From contig JAKQFZ010000024.1 in NCBI GenBank assembly GCA_029558215.1, forward strand, positions 1-24,431: a stretch of DNA of 24,431 nt, given 5' to 3'. The notes beneath the pieces are model-generated. The model was given only the letters and a program-made list of their open reading frames with translations, was not told the DNA's origin and did no database searches. Positions 1 through 7,090 of this stretch are shown piece after piece. The stretch comes from Candidatus Omnitrophota bacterium. Its GTDB lineage: Bacteria > Hinthialibacterota > Hinthialibacteria > JAKQFZ01. Positions within the stretch are counted from its first letter, which is position 1. Each line of letters opens with the position of its first letter. The position numbers and the translations under genes are program-made.

Positions 1-1
1 T

Positions 2-937
2 CTCTATGCACCTTCACCTGATGGCTCCTTCCGCGAATCCAAATGGTTCTATGAGCGTGCTCGCGGTCAGTACAATGATGCACGCGGCTATCTCACCGAC
101 ACTGCGAGGAAGAAATTCGACCTTGAGTATCCCAAACACCAGGTTTTCACAAAGACGGATCTTGCAAAATACATGAACACCTGGTGGGGGCATCCTGATG
201 TCGTCAGCAAGGGTGCCCAGAAGAACTTCGCTCATTTCGCCCATAGGATAGGAGGGGACTGGTCAAAGCATCCAGACATCTTCAACGAATTCTTCTTCCG
301 TGAGGTCATCGCCAAAGCGATTCTCTTCCGCGAAGTTGAGAAACTGGTCACCACCCAGGCCTGGTATCAGGGAGGATATAGGGCGAACATTGTTGCTTAC
401 GCGATTGCCAAACTTGCGTTTGATCATTCTGAAAAGGGCATTTCCTTGGACTTCGGGACAATCTGGAGGAATCAACGCGTTCCAGACTGGTTGAAAGGGG
501 CTCTCTGTATGGCAACTCGATCTGTGCATGATGTCCTTCTAGACACTCCCGCAGGGATGCGGAATGTCACTGAATGGGCAAAGCAGCAGGCGTGCTGGAA
601 TCGTGTACAGGGACTCCACCTGGCATGGCCGAGAGACCTGTTCGCCAATGCTCTGTCAGAGGAAGAGAAGAAAGGTCTCGAAGCGGGTGCAGTCAAAGAA
701 CAGAGGGAATTCAATGGCATCCAGGCCCAAACTGTTGTCTTCCAGGCGGGTGCCAAGTTCTGGCGTGAGGTCCTTATGTGGGGGGATAACAAGAAGCTGC
801 TAACCGAAAAGGAAACCGGCGTGCTTGCGGTTGCCTCACAAATCCCATCGAAATTGCCCACGGATAAGCAGAGCCTCCTTATCGTTGAAACATTGGAGCG
901 ACTTCAGAAGGAAGGATGTCCATTCAAGATTCCCTGA
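2..937 (+). CDS. AIPR family protein, C-terminal part (5' end outside window)
   Basis: The reading frame is open from the first bases of the window, so this is the last 311 residues of a longer protein; the first internal Met (173) is not the real start. The segment starts with a KWFYERARGQYNDAR motif (window residues 14-28) followed by FTKTDLAKY (49-57), which I recognise as the signature of the AIPR domain (abortive infection phage resistance). The remainder is alpha-helical and soluble with no membrane segment. AIPR proteins are typically 500-700 residues, so roughly half is missing here. Members are known from plasmid-borne abortive-infection loci and are often found near restriction-modification or other defence genes; the biochemical activity of this one cannot be read from the sequence. 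No defence partner lies downstream in the window; any partner would have to be upstream. The family call is fairly secure, the defence role is an inference. Confidence 0.8.
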   Translation, partial: LYAPSPDGSFRESKWFYERARGQYNDARGYLTDTARKKFDLEYPKHQVFTKTDLAKYMNTWWGHPDVVSKGAQKNFAHFAHRIGGDWSKHPDIFNEFFFREVIAKAILFREVEKLVTTQAWYQGGYRANIVAYAIAKLAFDHSEKGISLDFGTIWRNQRVPDWLKGALCMATRSVHDVLLDTPAGMRNVTEWAKQQACWNRVQGLHLAWPRDLFANALSEEEKKGLEAGAVKEQREFNGIQAQTVVFQAGAKFWREVLMWGDNKKLLTEKETGVLAVASQIPSKLPTDKQSLLIVETLERLQKEGCPFKIP

Positions 938-1149
938 GAAGACCCCAATGGATTTTTGACCTGCTTGCCTGAAGGCTGGATCCCGTATTGATCAAATTCG
1001 GGAACACAATCTTTCCCAGTTGTCAGAATCATCCCGGTCTCGGAGACCCGTTGAACACGTTTGACAGCTTGCAGTGCAAGGCGTAGTTTCGGGAAGTCGG
1101 AAGACCACTACCGACAGATTGAACCGCGCCAGCCGGAGGTCCTTCCAAC

Positions 1150-2331
1150 GTGAATGCAATAAACTGCCCGGAGACGGGTCGCGAGATCGTGCTTCTGACT
1201 GAAGGACTGTCCTTCAACAGCATGTTCTACCCCACCTGCCGGACATGGACGGCCGACGGCCAGAATATCTTGTTCGAGACCACAGCGTTTGGGCCCGATC
1301 CCAATGGCATTCTCGGAGAGCGTCAGATCCAGGAGGTTCATTCTGAATCGGGCGCAACGCAATGGCTGGCGACCGTTCCATTCACTTTGCGTCCACGGTC
1401 TGAAGCCTCCGATCTCAAGACATCCTCTCTCTACCATTGTGACTACGCGCCCCTGGCAGACCGCATCTACTTTCAAGACGTCAATGGGCATCGGCTCTTC
1501 AGTCTGAACAGAGCGACGGGGGATGTGAAGGAAATATGGCAGGAACTTGATGGCACCATCGGAGATCCGCCCAGTTGCACTGCGGATGGCAGTCGGATCG
1601 CGTTCTACGTCATCTTTCCAGGTCCCCACAAGAACCGATATTTCAGCGGGATCACATCGGCAATTCTGCTTTTGGATGTCAACCTGGAAACGGGAGAGCG
1701 AATTGGTGAACCACGGCTGGTCACAGCATTTGTGGGACGAACTGCCACGCCTCGAAACATCTACGTCAACCACTGTCAGATCAACTCGGCCCATCCGGAC
1801 CAGATCATCTTTGCGCATGAATTCGGTGGATGCCCCTATGATGGCTCGCTGCTGCGCGAGCGCATCTGGTTCGTCAATTCAGACGGCACCAATGAACATC
1901 CCCTTATTCGAGGCGCGCATGGTCGCTATCACACCCACGAGGTAATTGGTGCTTCAGGCGAGTGGGTCTACTATGTTGACACAGGAGGACTCTGTCGAGT
2001 TCATATTGGAACACAAAAGGTCGAGGAAATCGTCCCCCCAGGACATCCGGAACGCCTCTGGCACATCAGCGTCTCGCCTGATGAGAAATGGGTCGTCGCG
2101 GACACAGAGATATTCCGCGAGAAGACGCCCGAAGGTCTCTGGATGAGCAGTTTGATGCTGGTGAGTGTCGAAACAGGACAGATGCAGTGCGTGTGTCGCT
2201 TCCCCTGCCGCCTCAAACACCCGGCACATCCTCATCCCAACTTCAGCCCTGATGGGAGCAAGATCGCCTTTGTTGTCGGAACTCCAACCGGCTCGAGCGT
2301 TGCCTGCTGTGATGTGTCGGATCTGCTCTGA
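1150..2331 (+). CDS. Oligogalacturonate lyase-like (PL22-type) beta-propeller protein
   Basis: Protein of 393 residues with no signal peptide, so probably cytoplasmic. It has repeated TolB/WD40-like blades (for example TADGQNILF, TADGSRIAFY, SPDEKWVVAD, SPDGSKIAFV). Histidine-rich motifs match the layout of PL22 oligogalacturonate lyases: NHCQ (207-210), FAHE (221-224), HTHE (261-264) and HPAHPHPNFSPDG (357-369). In characterised members a metal held by His/Gln residues cleaves short oligogalacturonides by beta-elimination. The start is GTG at 1150: an in-frame stop at 1120 excludes a longer form, no other start codon lies between, and GGAGGT at 1135-1140 is well placed. It stands alone on the plus strand, with 212 bp of non-coding DNA upstream. 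Substrate is uncertain because many environmental PL22-like propellers are uncharacterised; it could be a TolB-like propeller without lyase activity. Confidence 0.62.
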   Translation: MNAINCPETGREIVLLTEGLSFNSMFYPTCRTWTADGQNILFETTAFGPDPNGILGERQIQEVHSESGATQWLATVPFTLRPRSEASDLKTSSLYHCDYAPLADRIYFQDVNGHRLFSLNRATGDVKEIWQELDGTIGDPPSCTADGSRIAFYVIFPGPHKNRYFSGITSAILLLDVNLETGERIGEPRLVTAFVGRTATPRNIYVNHCQINSAHPDQIIFAHEFGGCPYDGSLLRERIWFVNSDGTNEHPLIRGAHGRYHTHEVIGASGEWVYYVDTGGLCRVHIGTQKVEEIVPPGHPERLWHISVSPDEKWVVADTEIFREKTPEGLWMSSLMLVSVETGQMQCVCRFPCRLKHPAHPHPNFSPDGSKIAFVVGTPTGSSVACCDVSDLL

Positions 2332-2380
2332 GTCATTGCATGGGATTCATCTCACTTCTGCCTGAACCACAGATCTGACG

Positions 2381-2582
2381 CATTACGCTGCCTGCGATGA
2401 GAAGGTTGGCTTGTCTGCCGTAAATGCTGACGAAGCACAGCATTCCGACGGGAAACGTTCGCAGGTGTTCACTCTTGATCATGATGAGAGTCCGGAGGAA
2501 GAGGCCGTGTTTCCCCATGAATTCTAGAATCGCCAGCGCAATGACCCCTGGTCTCGACAAAGGCATGATGCTGTTCTAGAAT
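2381..2582 (-). pseudogene. Truncated copy of a sugar ABC transporter permease gene (MalG type)
   Basis: The minus strand encodes a fragment starting MPLSRPGVIALAILEFMG and containing LIMIKSEHLRTFPVGML and IYGRQANLL. It aligns without any net insertion or deletion to the C-terminal part of the intact permease gene at 5288-6097; bases 2381-2582 match 5372-5573 at constant offset. By eye about three quarters of the residues are identical over 62 positions. Both the N-terminal two thirds of the permease and its last ~25 residues are missing, and similarity stops abruptly at each end. It is therefore a gene remnant. It may come from partial duplication of the local permease gene or be what is left of a second, related ABC operon next to the lyase-like gene. 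It fills most of the gap between 2332 and 2624. Confidence 0.85.
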
Positions 2583-2624
2583 GCGCCCCGTTTACGAGCA
2601 CGTTGTTTGGTGCCGCCTGCTTCG

Positions 2625-3665
2625 TCACACGTTCTTCTTCCACCAGAGAGAAAAGAGAAACAGGTCTTCAGAACTGAGTTCGCCGTCTCCATCCAGGTCA
2701 TACTCACCCTCACTCTGTCCATAATGACCCAGCAGCAGAAGCAGGTCGATCTCGTCAACTGTGTGACTGTGGTTGTAATCTGGGATGCGCAGAATCCCCG
2801 TCGGAGTGGGAGTCGAACTGAATGTCGGCGTCGCAGAAGGGGTTCTCGTTGCCGCCTTCGTCCCTGTCGGTGTTCTCGTAGGGGTGTTTGACGGTGTCGT
2901 GGTGGGTGTGTTCGTCCACGTCGGAGAGCTGGTGGGTGTTGAAGTCCTTGAAGGGGTTCTGGAAGGACTTCTGGTAGGTGTGCTGGTAGGGGTATCAGTC
3001 CAGGTTGGCGTATTGGTGAATGTCGGTGTGCGCGAAGGCTTCCTTGTCGGTGTCCAAGTGGGGGTGTCCGTTACTGTCCAGGTTGGCGTGCTGCTTGGAG
3101 TGCGCGTCGCAGTGCTGGTTGGAGTATCTGTTGAGGTAAACGACGGGGTGTGAGTAGGCGTATAGGTAGGCGTGTCTGTCGGAGTAGGAGTTGGTTTGTC
3201 CCATTTCACTCCGTATCCGCTGCTCATGTTAATCCACCCGATGTTTTCTCCCCAGGCATATCCACTGAAATTCCCGCTGCCATCGATCCTGACCCGCGAC
3301 CCGCCTGACGACAATGTGTCAAAGTTGACCCATCCGATATTCTCACCCCATGCATATCCGCTGAGATTCCCCGATCCGTCATTGTTGACCCCCGTATCCC
3401 CAGCCGCTTGAGAGTACTTGGTTCCCCCGCTGCCGGAAGGACTCCCATCCCCAAGAAAGAGCCATCCGATATTTTCACCCCATGCGTACCCGGAAAGATA
3501 GTCTTCCCTGACCCTGACGCCATTGGCACCGTCTCCACGGAAATTGACCCACCCCGTATTCTCGCTCCAGGAATACTTCAGAGGATCATTGATATTGGTC
3601 TGCGACTCTGCTGGTACGACCAACACCAAGAACGTTCCGATGACAACGATGAGGCTTTTCCCCAT
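2625..3665 (-). CDS. Exported YAWGENIGW-repeat protein with TPT linker and dockerin-like C-terminus
   Basis: Protein of 346 residues in four parts. Residues 1-21 form a Sec signal peptide (MGKSLIVVIGTFLVLVVPAES). Residues 31-155 contain four related units, YSWSENTGW (31-39) and three copies of YAWGENIGW (60-68, 104-112, 136-144), the last two each preceded by SGN(L/F)SG. Residues 158-290 are an almost pure Thr/Pro/Ser linker built from TPT, TPS and TWT triplets. The end (about 295-346) has two calcium-loop-like segments, DYNHSHTVDEIDL and DLDGDGELSSEDLF, resembling a dockerin or EF-hand pair. The layout suggests a cell-surface or secreted protein whose repeat domain is held away from an anchoring or docking module. 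Function of the YAWGENIGW repeat is unknown. GAGGT and AGGA precede the ATG. It follows the beta-helix gene on the same strand with about 80 bp between them. Confidence 0.8.
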   Translation of the reverse strand: MGKSLIVVIGTFLVLVVPAESQTNINDPLKYSWSENTGWVNFRGDGANGVRVREDYLSGYAWGENIGWLFLGDGSPSGSGGTKYSQAAGDTGVNNDGSGNLSGYAWGENIGWVNFDTLSSGGSRVRIDGSGNFSGYAWGENIGWINMSSGYGVKWDKPTPTPTDTPTYTPTHTPSFTSTDTPTSTATRTPSSTPTWTVTDTPTWTPTRKPSRTPTFTNTPTWTDTPTSTPTRSPSRTPSRTSTPTSSPTWTNTPTTTPSNTPTRTPTGTKAATRTPSATPTFSSTPTPTGILRIPDYNHSHTVDEIDLLLLLGHYGQSEGEYDLDGDGELSSEDLFLFSLWWKKNV

Positions 3666-3744
3666 TCCTGAACTTACCTCAGATTTCTATCTCGACACGG
3701 GCTCAACATCTCCCGCATCGCCCTCCTCACATCTGCACAATCCA

Positions 3745-5013
3745 CTAGAACCGTACGTTAGGCGCCGGAGTCGTCCCGCTTTCATTGTTTGTGCCGTTAT
3801 CGGTTATGGCATCGTCCGATATATTTCCCCCAGCATAACCATGCGATGTAGCCGCCATGAAGATGATGTCATCATGTACGTTGTAAGTCACCGTATTCGA
3901 TATTACTGATGTCCTGTCTCCTTCCACCATGATGCCATAGCTGCTCGCATTCGTACCGCTGGAGTGGGTCACATGATTGCTCTCTATACGGGAGTAGTGA
4001 CCTGCACGGATGCCTGCCGATTGGCCGGTTCCTTTGCCGTCACTATCTATGCATTCGTTTCCCGTGAGGCGTCCGGACTGAACCCAGATACCATAACCAG
4101 ACGCATTCGTACCGGTTCCAATATTGCCTTGGCAGACATTATCGGAGATCAGGCAGGAGTACATAGCATGAATACCGATCCCTTCATCCGTTCCAACATT
4201 CTTAGAGCATGTGTTTTCCTTGATGATGCTGTTTGAGCCAGCCTTTATGCCTCTCGCGAAAGGACCTGTATTCTCAGAACAGGTGTTCCCAGTAACAGTG
4301 CTTCTGTCTCCACAGTTGATACCGACGCCGGAACCACCCGCCGTCTGCGCGGAGCACACATTGTCCCTGATATCGCAGCCGTCCGCAGCCTGGATTCCGT
4401 ACGCGTCTCCGGAGGTTCCTGAGTCGTTGTCATTGCACAGGTTTCCGCTGAGTCTGCAGTAGCTCATGCACTTGATGCCCCACGCTCCTGCCAAGGAACT
4501 CCCACCCCCGTTTCTGGTGCATATACAATCCGTGACGACGGCATGGTCTTCCATCCGGATCCCATACTCGCCGTTATAGGATGAGTTCACGTTGGACACG
4601 GAACTGTATTTTCCGATGTACATGCCTCCTGCTCTGAAGTCCGTAATGTGACCGTTACGGATATCGGAATAGCCGAAATTCGCGTTGGATCGATAGATTC
4701 CATAGCCGCTTGTCCCAGTTGCTTTGCCAGGTCCCGAGAGGGTGAAGCCGTTCATGTCAATGCTGACGTGTACGGCACTGATGGTGATTGCGTCGCTGTT
4801 CTGGACGTTGTAGCGGAGATTCTCGGCAAAGTAATAGGAACGATTTGAGGTGATCGTCAGAGGCAGGTCGGAGTTATGAATGGGAATTCTCGCTTCCACT
4901 TCATTCAGGGTTTTCATAGTTCCGGCAGGCGCGCCGGGCGGGGTCAGGTCTCCGGCAAAGGTCGTGCTTGAAACAAACAGGGCGCAGAGAAGTAAAAGCA
5001 CTGGCACTCTCAT
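3745..5013 (-). CDS. Exported right-handed parallel beta-helix protein
   Basis: I place the start at ATG 5013 (422 residues) because GGAGG lies at 5023-5027 and the protein then begins with a clean Sec signal peptide (MRVPVLLLLCALFVSSTTFA). A longer frame reaches 5109 but adds a hydrophilic N-terminus with no ribosome-binding site. Mature residues start GDLTPPGAPAGTMKTLNEVE, followed by a YYFAENL strand and then many irregular repeats of about 22-30 residues of the form G-x-G-I-x...N-x-C/V-S-x-N. These are typical of the pectate-lyase-like or NosD-like beta-helix fold. Many cysteines and Asn ladders (SDNVCQGN, TGNTCSEN, RDNVCSAQ) are visible. Such proteins bind or cut polysaccharides or act as adhesins; no catalytic set can be assigned. 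Its neighbour downstream is the YAWGENIGW protein on the same strand, so the two may be co-expressed. The last residues (APNVRF) carry no sorting tag. Confidence 0.75.
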   Translation of the reverse strand: MRVPVLLLLCALFVSSTTFAGDLTPPGAPAGTMKTLNEVEARIPIHNSDLPLTITSNRSYYFAENLRYNVQNSDAITISAVHVSIDMNGFTLSGPGKATGTSGYGIYRSNANFGYSDIRNGHITDFRAGGMYIGKYSSVSNVNSSYNGEYGIRMEDHAVVTDCICTRNGGGSSLAGAWGIKCMSYCRLSGNLCNDNDSGTSGDAYGIQAADGCDIRDNVCSAQTAGGSGVGINCGDRSTVTGNTCSENTGPFARGIKAGSNSIIKENTCSKNVGTDEGIGIHAMYSCLISDNVCQGNIGTGTNASGYGIWVQSGRLTGNECIDSDGKGTGQSAGIRAGHYSRIESNHVTHSSGTNASSYGIMVEGDRTSVISNTVTYNVHDDIIFMAATSHGYAGGNISDDAITDNGTNNESGTTPAPNVRF

Positions 5014-5287
5014 TCTTGGGATCCTCCAAATTCTGGTGTGCATAAAGAACCTCACAGTTCTTGGCAAAGCGTCCTTATCGATCTTGCTACGCCTGCTCGC
5101 AAATAGCAAGCTCTTTTCTGAAGGCAGGATATGGAGTTCAATCTGCTAGGGGGACACTAAAAACATACCCTTCCAAGAATGGCCCATGCTATCGAACCCG
5201 GCACCTCCTGCGTCCGATCGCTGAATCGCACTAAATCTAGAGTTCCTCAGAAAGTGCGCTGTATAATCTCGGTACTAGTCCCATATT

Positions 5288-6097
5288 CTACCCTTTTACC
5301 GCACCAATCTGGATCCCGCGCACGATGAACTTCTGCGCAACGACAAACAGGATGATCAGAGGGATGATGCACATGACACTGCCTGCCATGAGAAGGTTGG
5401 TCTGTCTGCCGTAGATTGTGTCGAAATACAGCATACCGACCGGAAGCGTTCGCAGGTGTTCGCTCTTGATCATGATGAGAGGCCAGAGGAAGGATCCGTA
5501 TGTCCCCATAAATGTTAGAATCGCAAGCGTAATGATCCCGGGTCTCGCCAGGGGCATGATGATATCCCAGAATATCTGCCAGTGAGTGGCGCCATCTATC
5601 GAGGCGGACTCGTCCAGTGATGGATGAATCGTCAGCATGAACTGCCTGAGTAGAAATGTCCCGAACGCGGTAAAAGCAGCAGGAACGATCAAACCGATAT
5701 AGGAATCAAGAAGATGCAGTTTGACCATAAGGGCGTAGTTGGGAATGATCGTCACAACACCTGGAATCATAAGCGTTGCCAGATAGAGCCGAAAGACAAC
5801 ATCGCGCCCTCTCCATCGAAGACGCGCGAAGGAATATGCCGCCAATGAGCTGGTCAACACTTGCAGAAATGTCACCCACAGCGCGATGAAGACGCTGTTG
5901 AAATAATACCGCGCAAAAGGGACCTGCTCAAACACGTCAGGATAATTGCTCAGTTTCCAGACAGTTGGAAATGGGTTGAGTTGCTCGACTTCACTGAGAG
6001 ACTTGAAACTTGCCAGCACCATCCAGAGGAAAGGCAACAGCATGGTCAGCGCCAAAAAGCCCAAGAACAGATGACTGGCAAGATTTCCCCTCTTCAA
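5288..6097 (-). CDS. Carbohydrate ABC transporter permease, MalG/CUT1 type
   Basis: Inner-membrane permease of 269 residues, the usual size for the MalG (CUT1) family. It has six hydrophobic segments and the cytoplasmic EAA-type loop that contacts the ATPase (DESASIDGATHWQIFWDIIMP, about residues 162-182). I place the start at TTG 6095-6097. This TTG overlaps the TGA stop of the upstream permease gene (TATTGA), and GGAGG sits 7 nt before it, inside the end of that gene; the product then starts M-K-R-G-N-L. A longer frame up to 6169 overlaps the upstream gene by 76 bp and adds a cysteine-rich segment unlike the family. The gene is last of a probable operon with the other permease and the binding protein. 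The ATPase subunit is not in the window and is probably a shared MsmX/UgpC-like protein encoded elsewhere. The final residues (RGIQIGAVKG) match the family's typical end. Confidence 0.93.
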   Translation of the reverse strand: MKRGNLASHLFLGFLALTMLLPFLWMVLASFKSLSEVEQLNPFPTVWKLSNYPDVFEQVPFARYYFNSVFIALWVTFLQVLTSSLAAYSFARLRWRGRDVVFRLYLATLMIPGVVTIIPNYALMVKLHLLDSYIGLIVPAAFTAFGTFLLRQFMLTIHPSLDESASIDGATHWQIFWDIIMPLARPGIITLAILTFMGTYGSFLWPLIMIKSEHLRTLPVGMLYFDTIYGRQTNLLMAGSVMCIIPLIILFVVAQKFIVRGIQIGAVKG

Positions 6098-7089
6098 TAG
6101 CTGACCTCCTTGCTGCCGAAGCGCCAGTTGACCAGCGTCACGACAAGAATCAGCACAAACAGAATCCATGAAACCGCTGAGGCATAGCCGATTTCGAACT
6201 CCTCAAATGCTTTTCGGTAGATGTAGTAGCTGAGCGTGGTTGTCGTTCCTGCTGGACCGCCCGCCGTCATGACCCGAGCTTGCTCGAATCCCCCCTGAAG
6301 TCCACCGATGCAACTCATCACAAGAATGAAGAATGTCGTCGGCGCCAACTGAGGCCAAGTCACATTCCAAAATGCTGCCCATCTCCCTGCCCCATCAATC
6401 TGCGCCGCTTCGTGGAGTTCCTGAGGAACATTGCTCAACGCTGCAAGATACAGGAGCATATTGTTGCCACCGATGGCAGTCCAGACTCCCATGATGATGA
6501 TCGCGTCTCGCGCACCAACACCCCATTGTTTCAGGGTCAAACGAACGTGCTCAATATCCACTCCCAAGAGGTTCTGAGTCGAGAGCAGCCATTGCGGCGC
6601 CTTGAGCTCCCCAGATCCCAGTGCAGTGAGGACTCGGTTGATGCCTGTGTGCCTGAAGAAACCCTCGAGAACCGCATTGATGGGACCAAAGTCTGGATTG
6701 TAAAGAACCTTCCAGAGGATCATCAACGCAACGCCGCTGGTAATGCTCGGCAGGTAGAAGAGCGTTCGATAGGCGACAATCCCGCGCAACTGCTGATTCA
6801 GGAGAATCGCCAGGAAAAGCGACCCAAAGACCGCCACCGGCAATCCGAGCATCAGATATCCGGTATTGATGAAGTAGAGCCAAAAATCCCTATCGGAAAG
6901 CAGTTCTCCAAAGTTCCTGAACCAAACCCATTGGAAAGGAATCGTTCGCTGCAGATTCCAGTTGGAGAAACTCATTGCAAGACAGAACAACACCGGACCT
7001 GCCGTAAAAACGACAAAGCCGACAAAGTTGGGAAGCAGGAAAAACAGTGCCGTCCGAATCTCGTTGTCTCTTCCGGTTCTGCGACTCAT
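6094..7089 (-). CDS. Carbohydrate ABC transporter permease, MalF/UgpA type
   Basis: Inner-membrane protein of 331 residues, first of the two permeases of a sugar importer. Hydrophobic segments include 13-40, 73-97 and 105-129, and the EAA loop QELHEAAQIDGAGRWAAFW (223-241) is intact. A longer loop (about 145-190) between membrane segments is larger than in minimal members. The ATG at 7089 lies one base after the stop of the binding-protein gene (TGA-G-ATG), so translation is probably coupled, which fits the lack of a strong ribosome-binding site. Together with the MalG-type permease it forms the transmembrane pore for the sugar delivered by the binding protein. Substrate cannot be told from the permease; the nearby lyase-like and glycoside hydrolase genes suggest plant or algal oligosaccharides, as inference only. 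Confidence 0.94.
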   Translation of the reverse strand: MSRRTGRDNEIRTALFFLLPNFVGFVVFTAGPVLFCLAMSFSNWNLQRTIPFQWVWFRNFGELLSDRDFWLYFINTGYLMLGLPVAVFGSLFLAILLNQQLRGIVAYRTLFYLPSITSGVALMILWKVLYNPDFGPINAVLEGFFRHTGINRVLTALGSGELKAPQWLLSTQNLLGVDIEHVRLTLKQWGVGARDAIIIMGVWTAIGGNNMLLYLAALSNVPQELHEAAQIDGAGRWAAFWNVTWPQLAPTTFFILVMSCIGGLQGGFEQARVMTAGGPAGTTTTLSYYIYRKAFEEFEIGYASAVSWILFVLILVVTLVNWRFGSKEVSY

Positions 7090-7090
7090 C

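Noticed and set aside
2785..3153. Open frame on the plus strand rich in GVxVGV
   Set aside because: It is the antisense reading of the Thr/Pro linker repeat; the minus-strand frame has signal peptide, domains and a start site.
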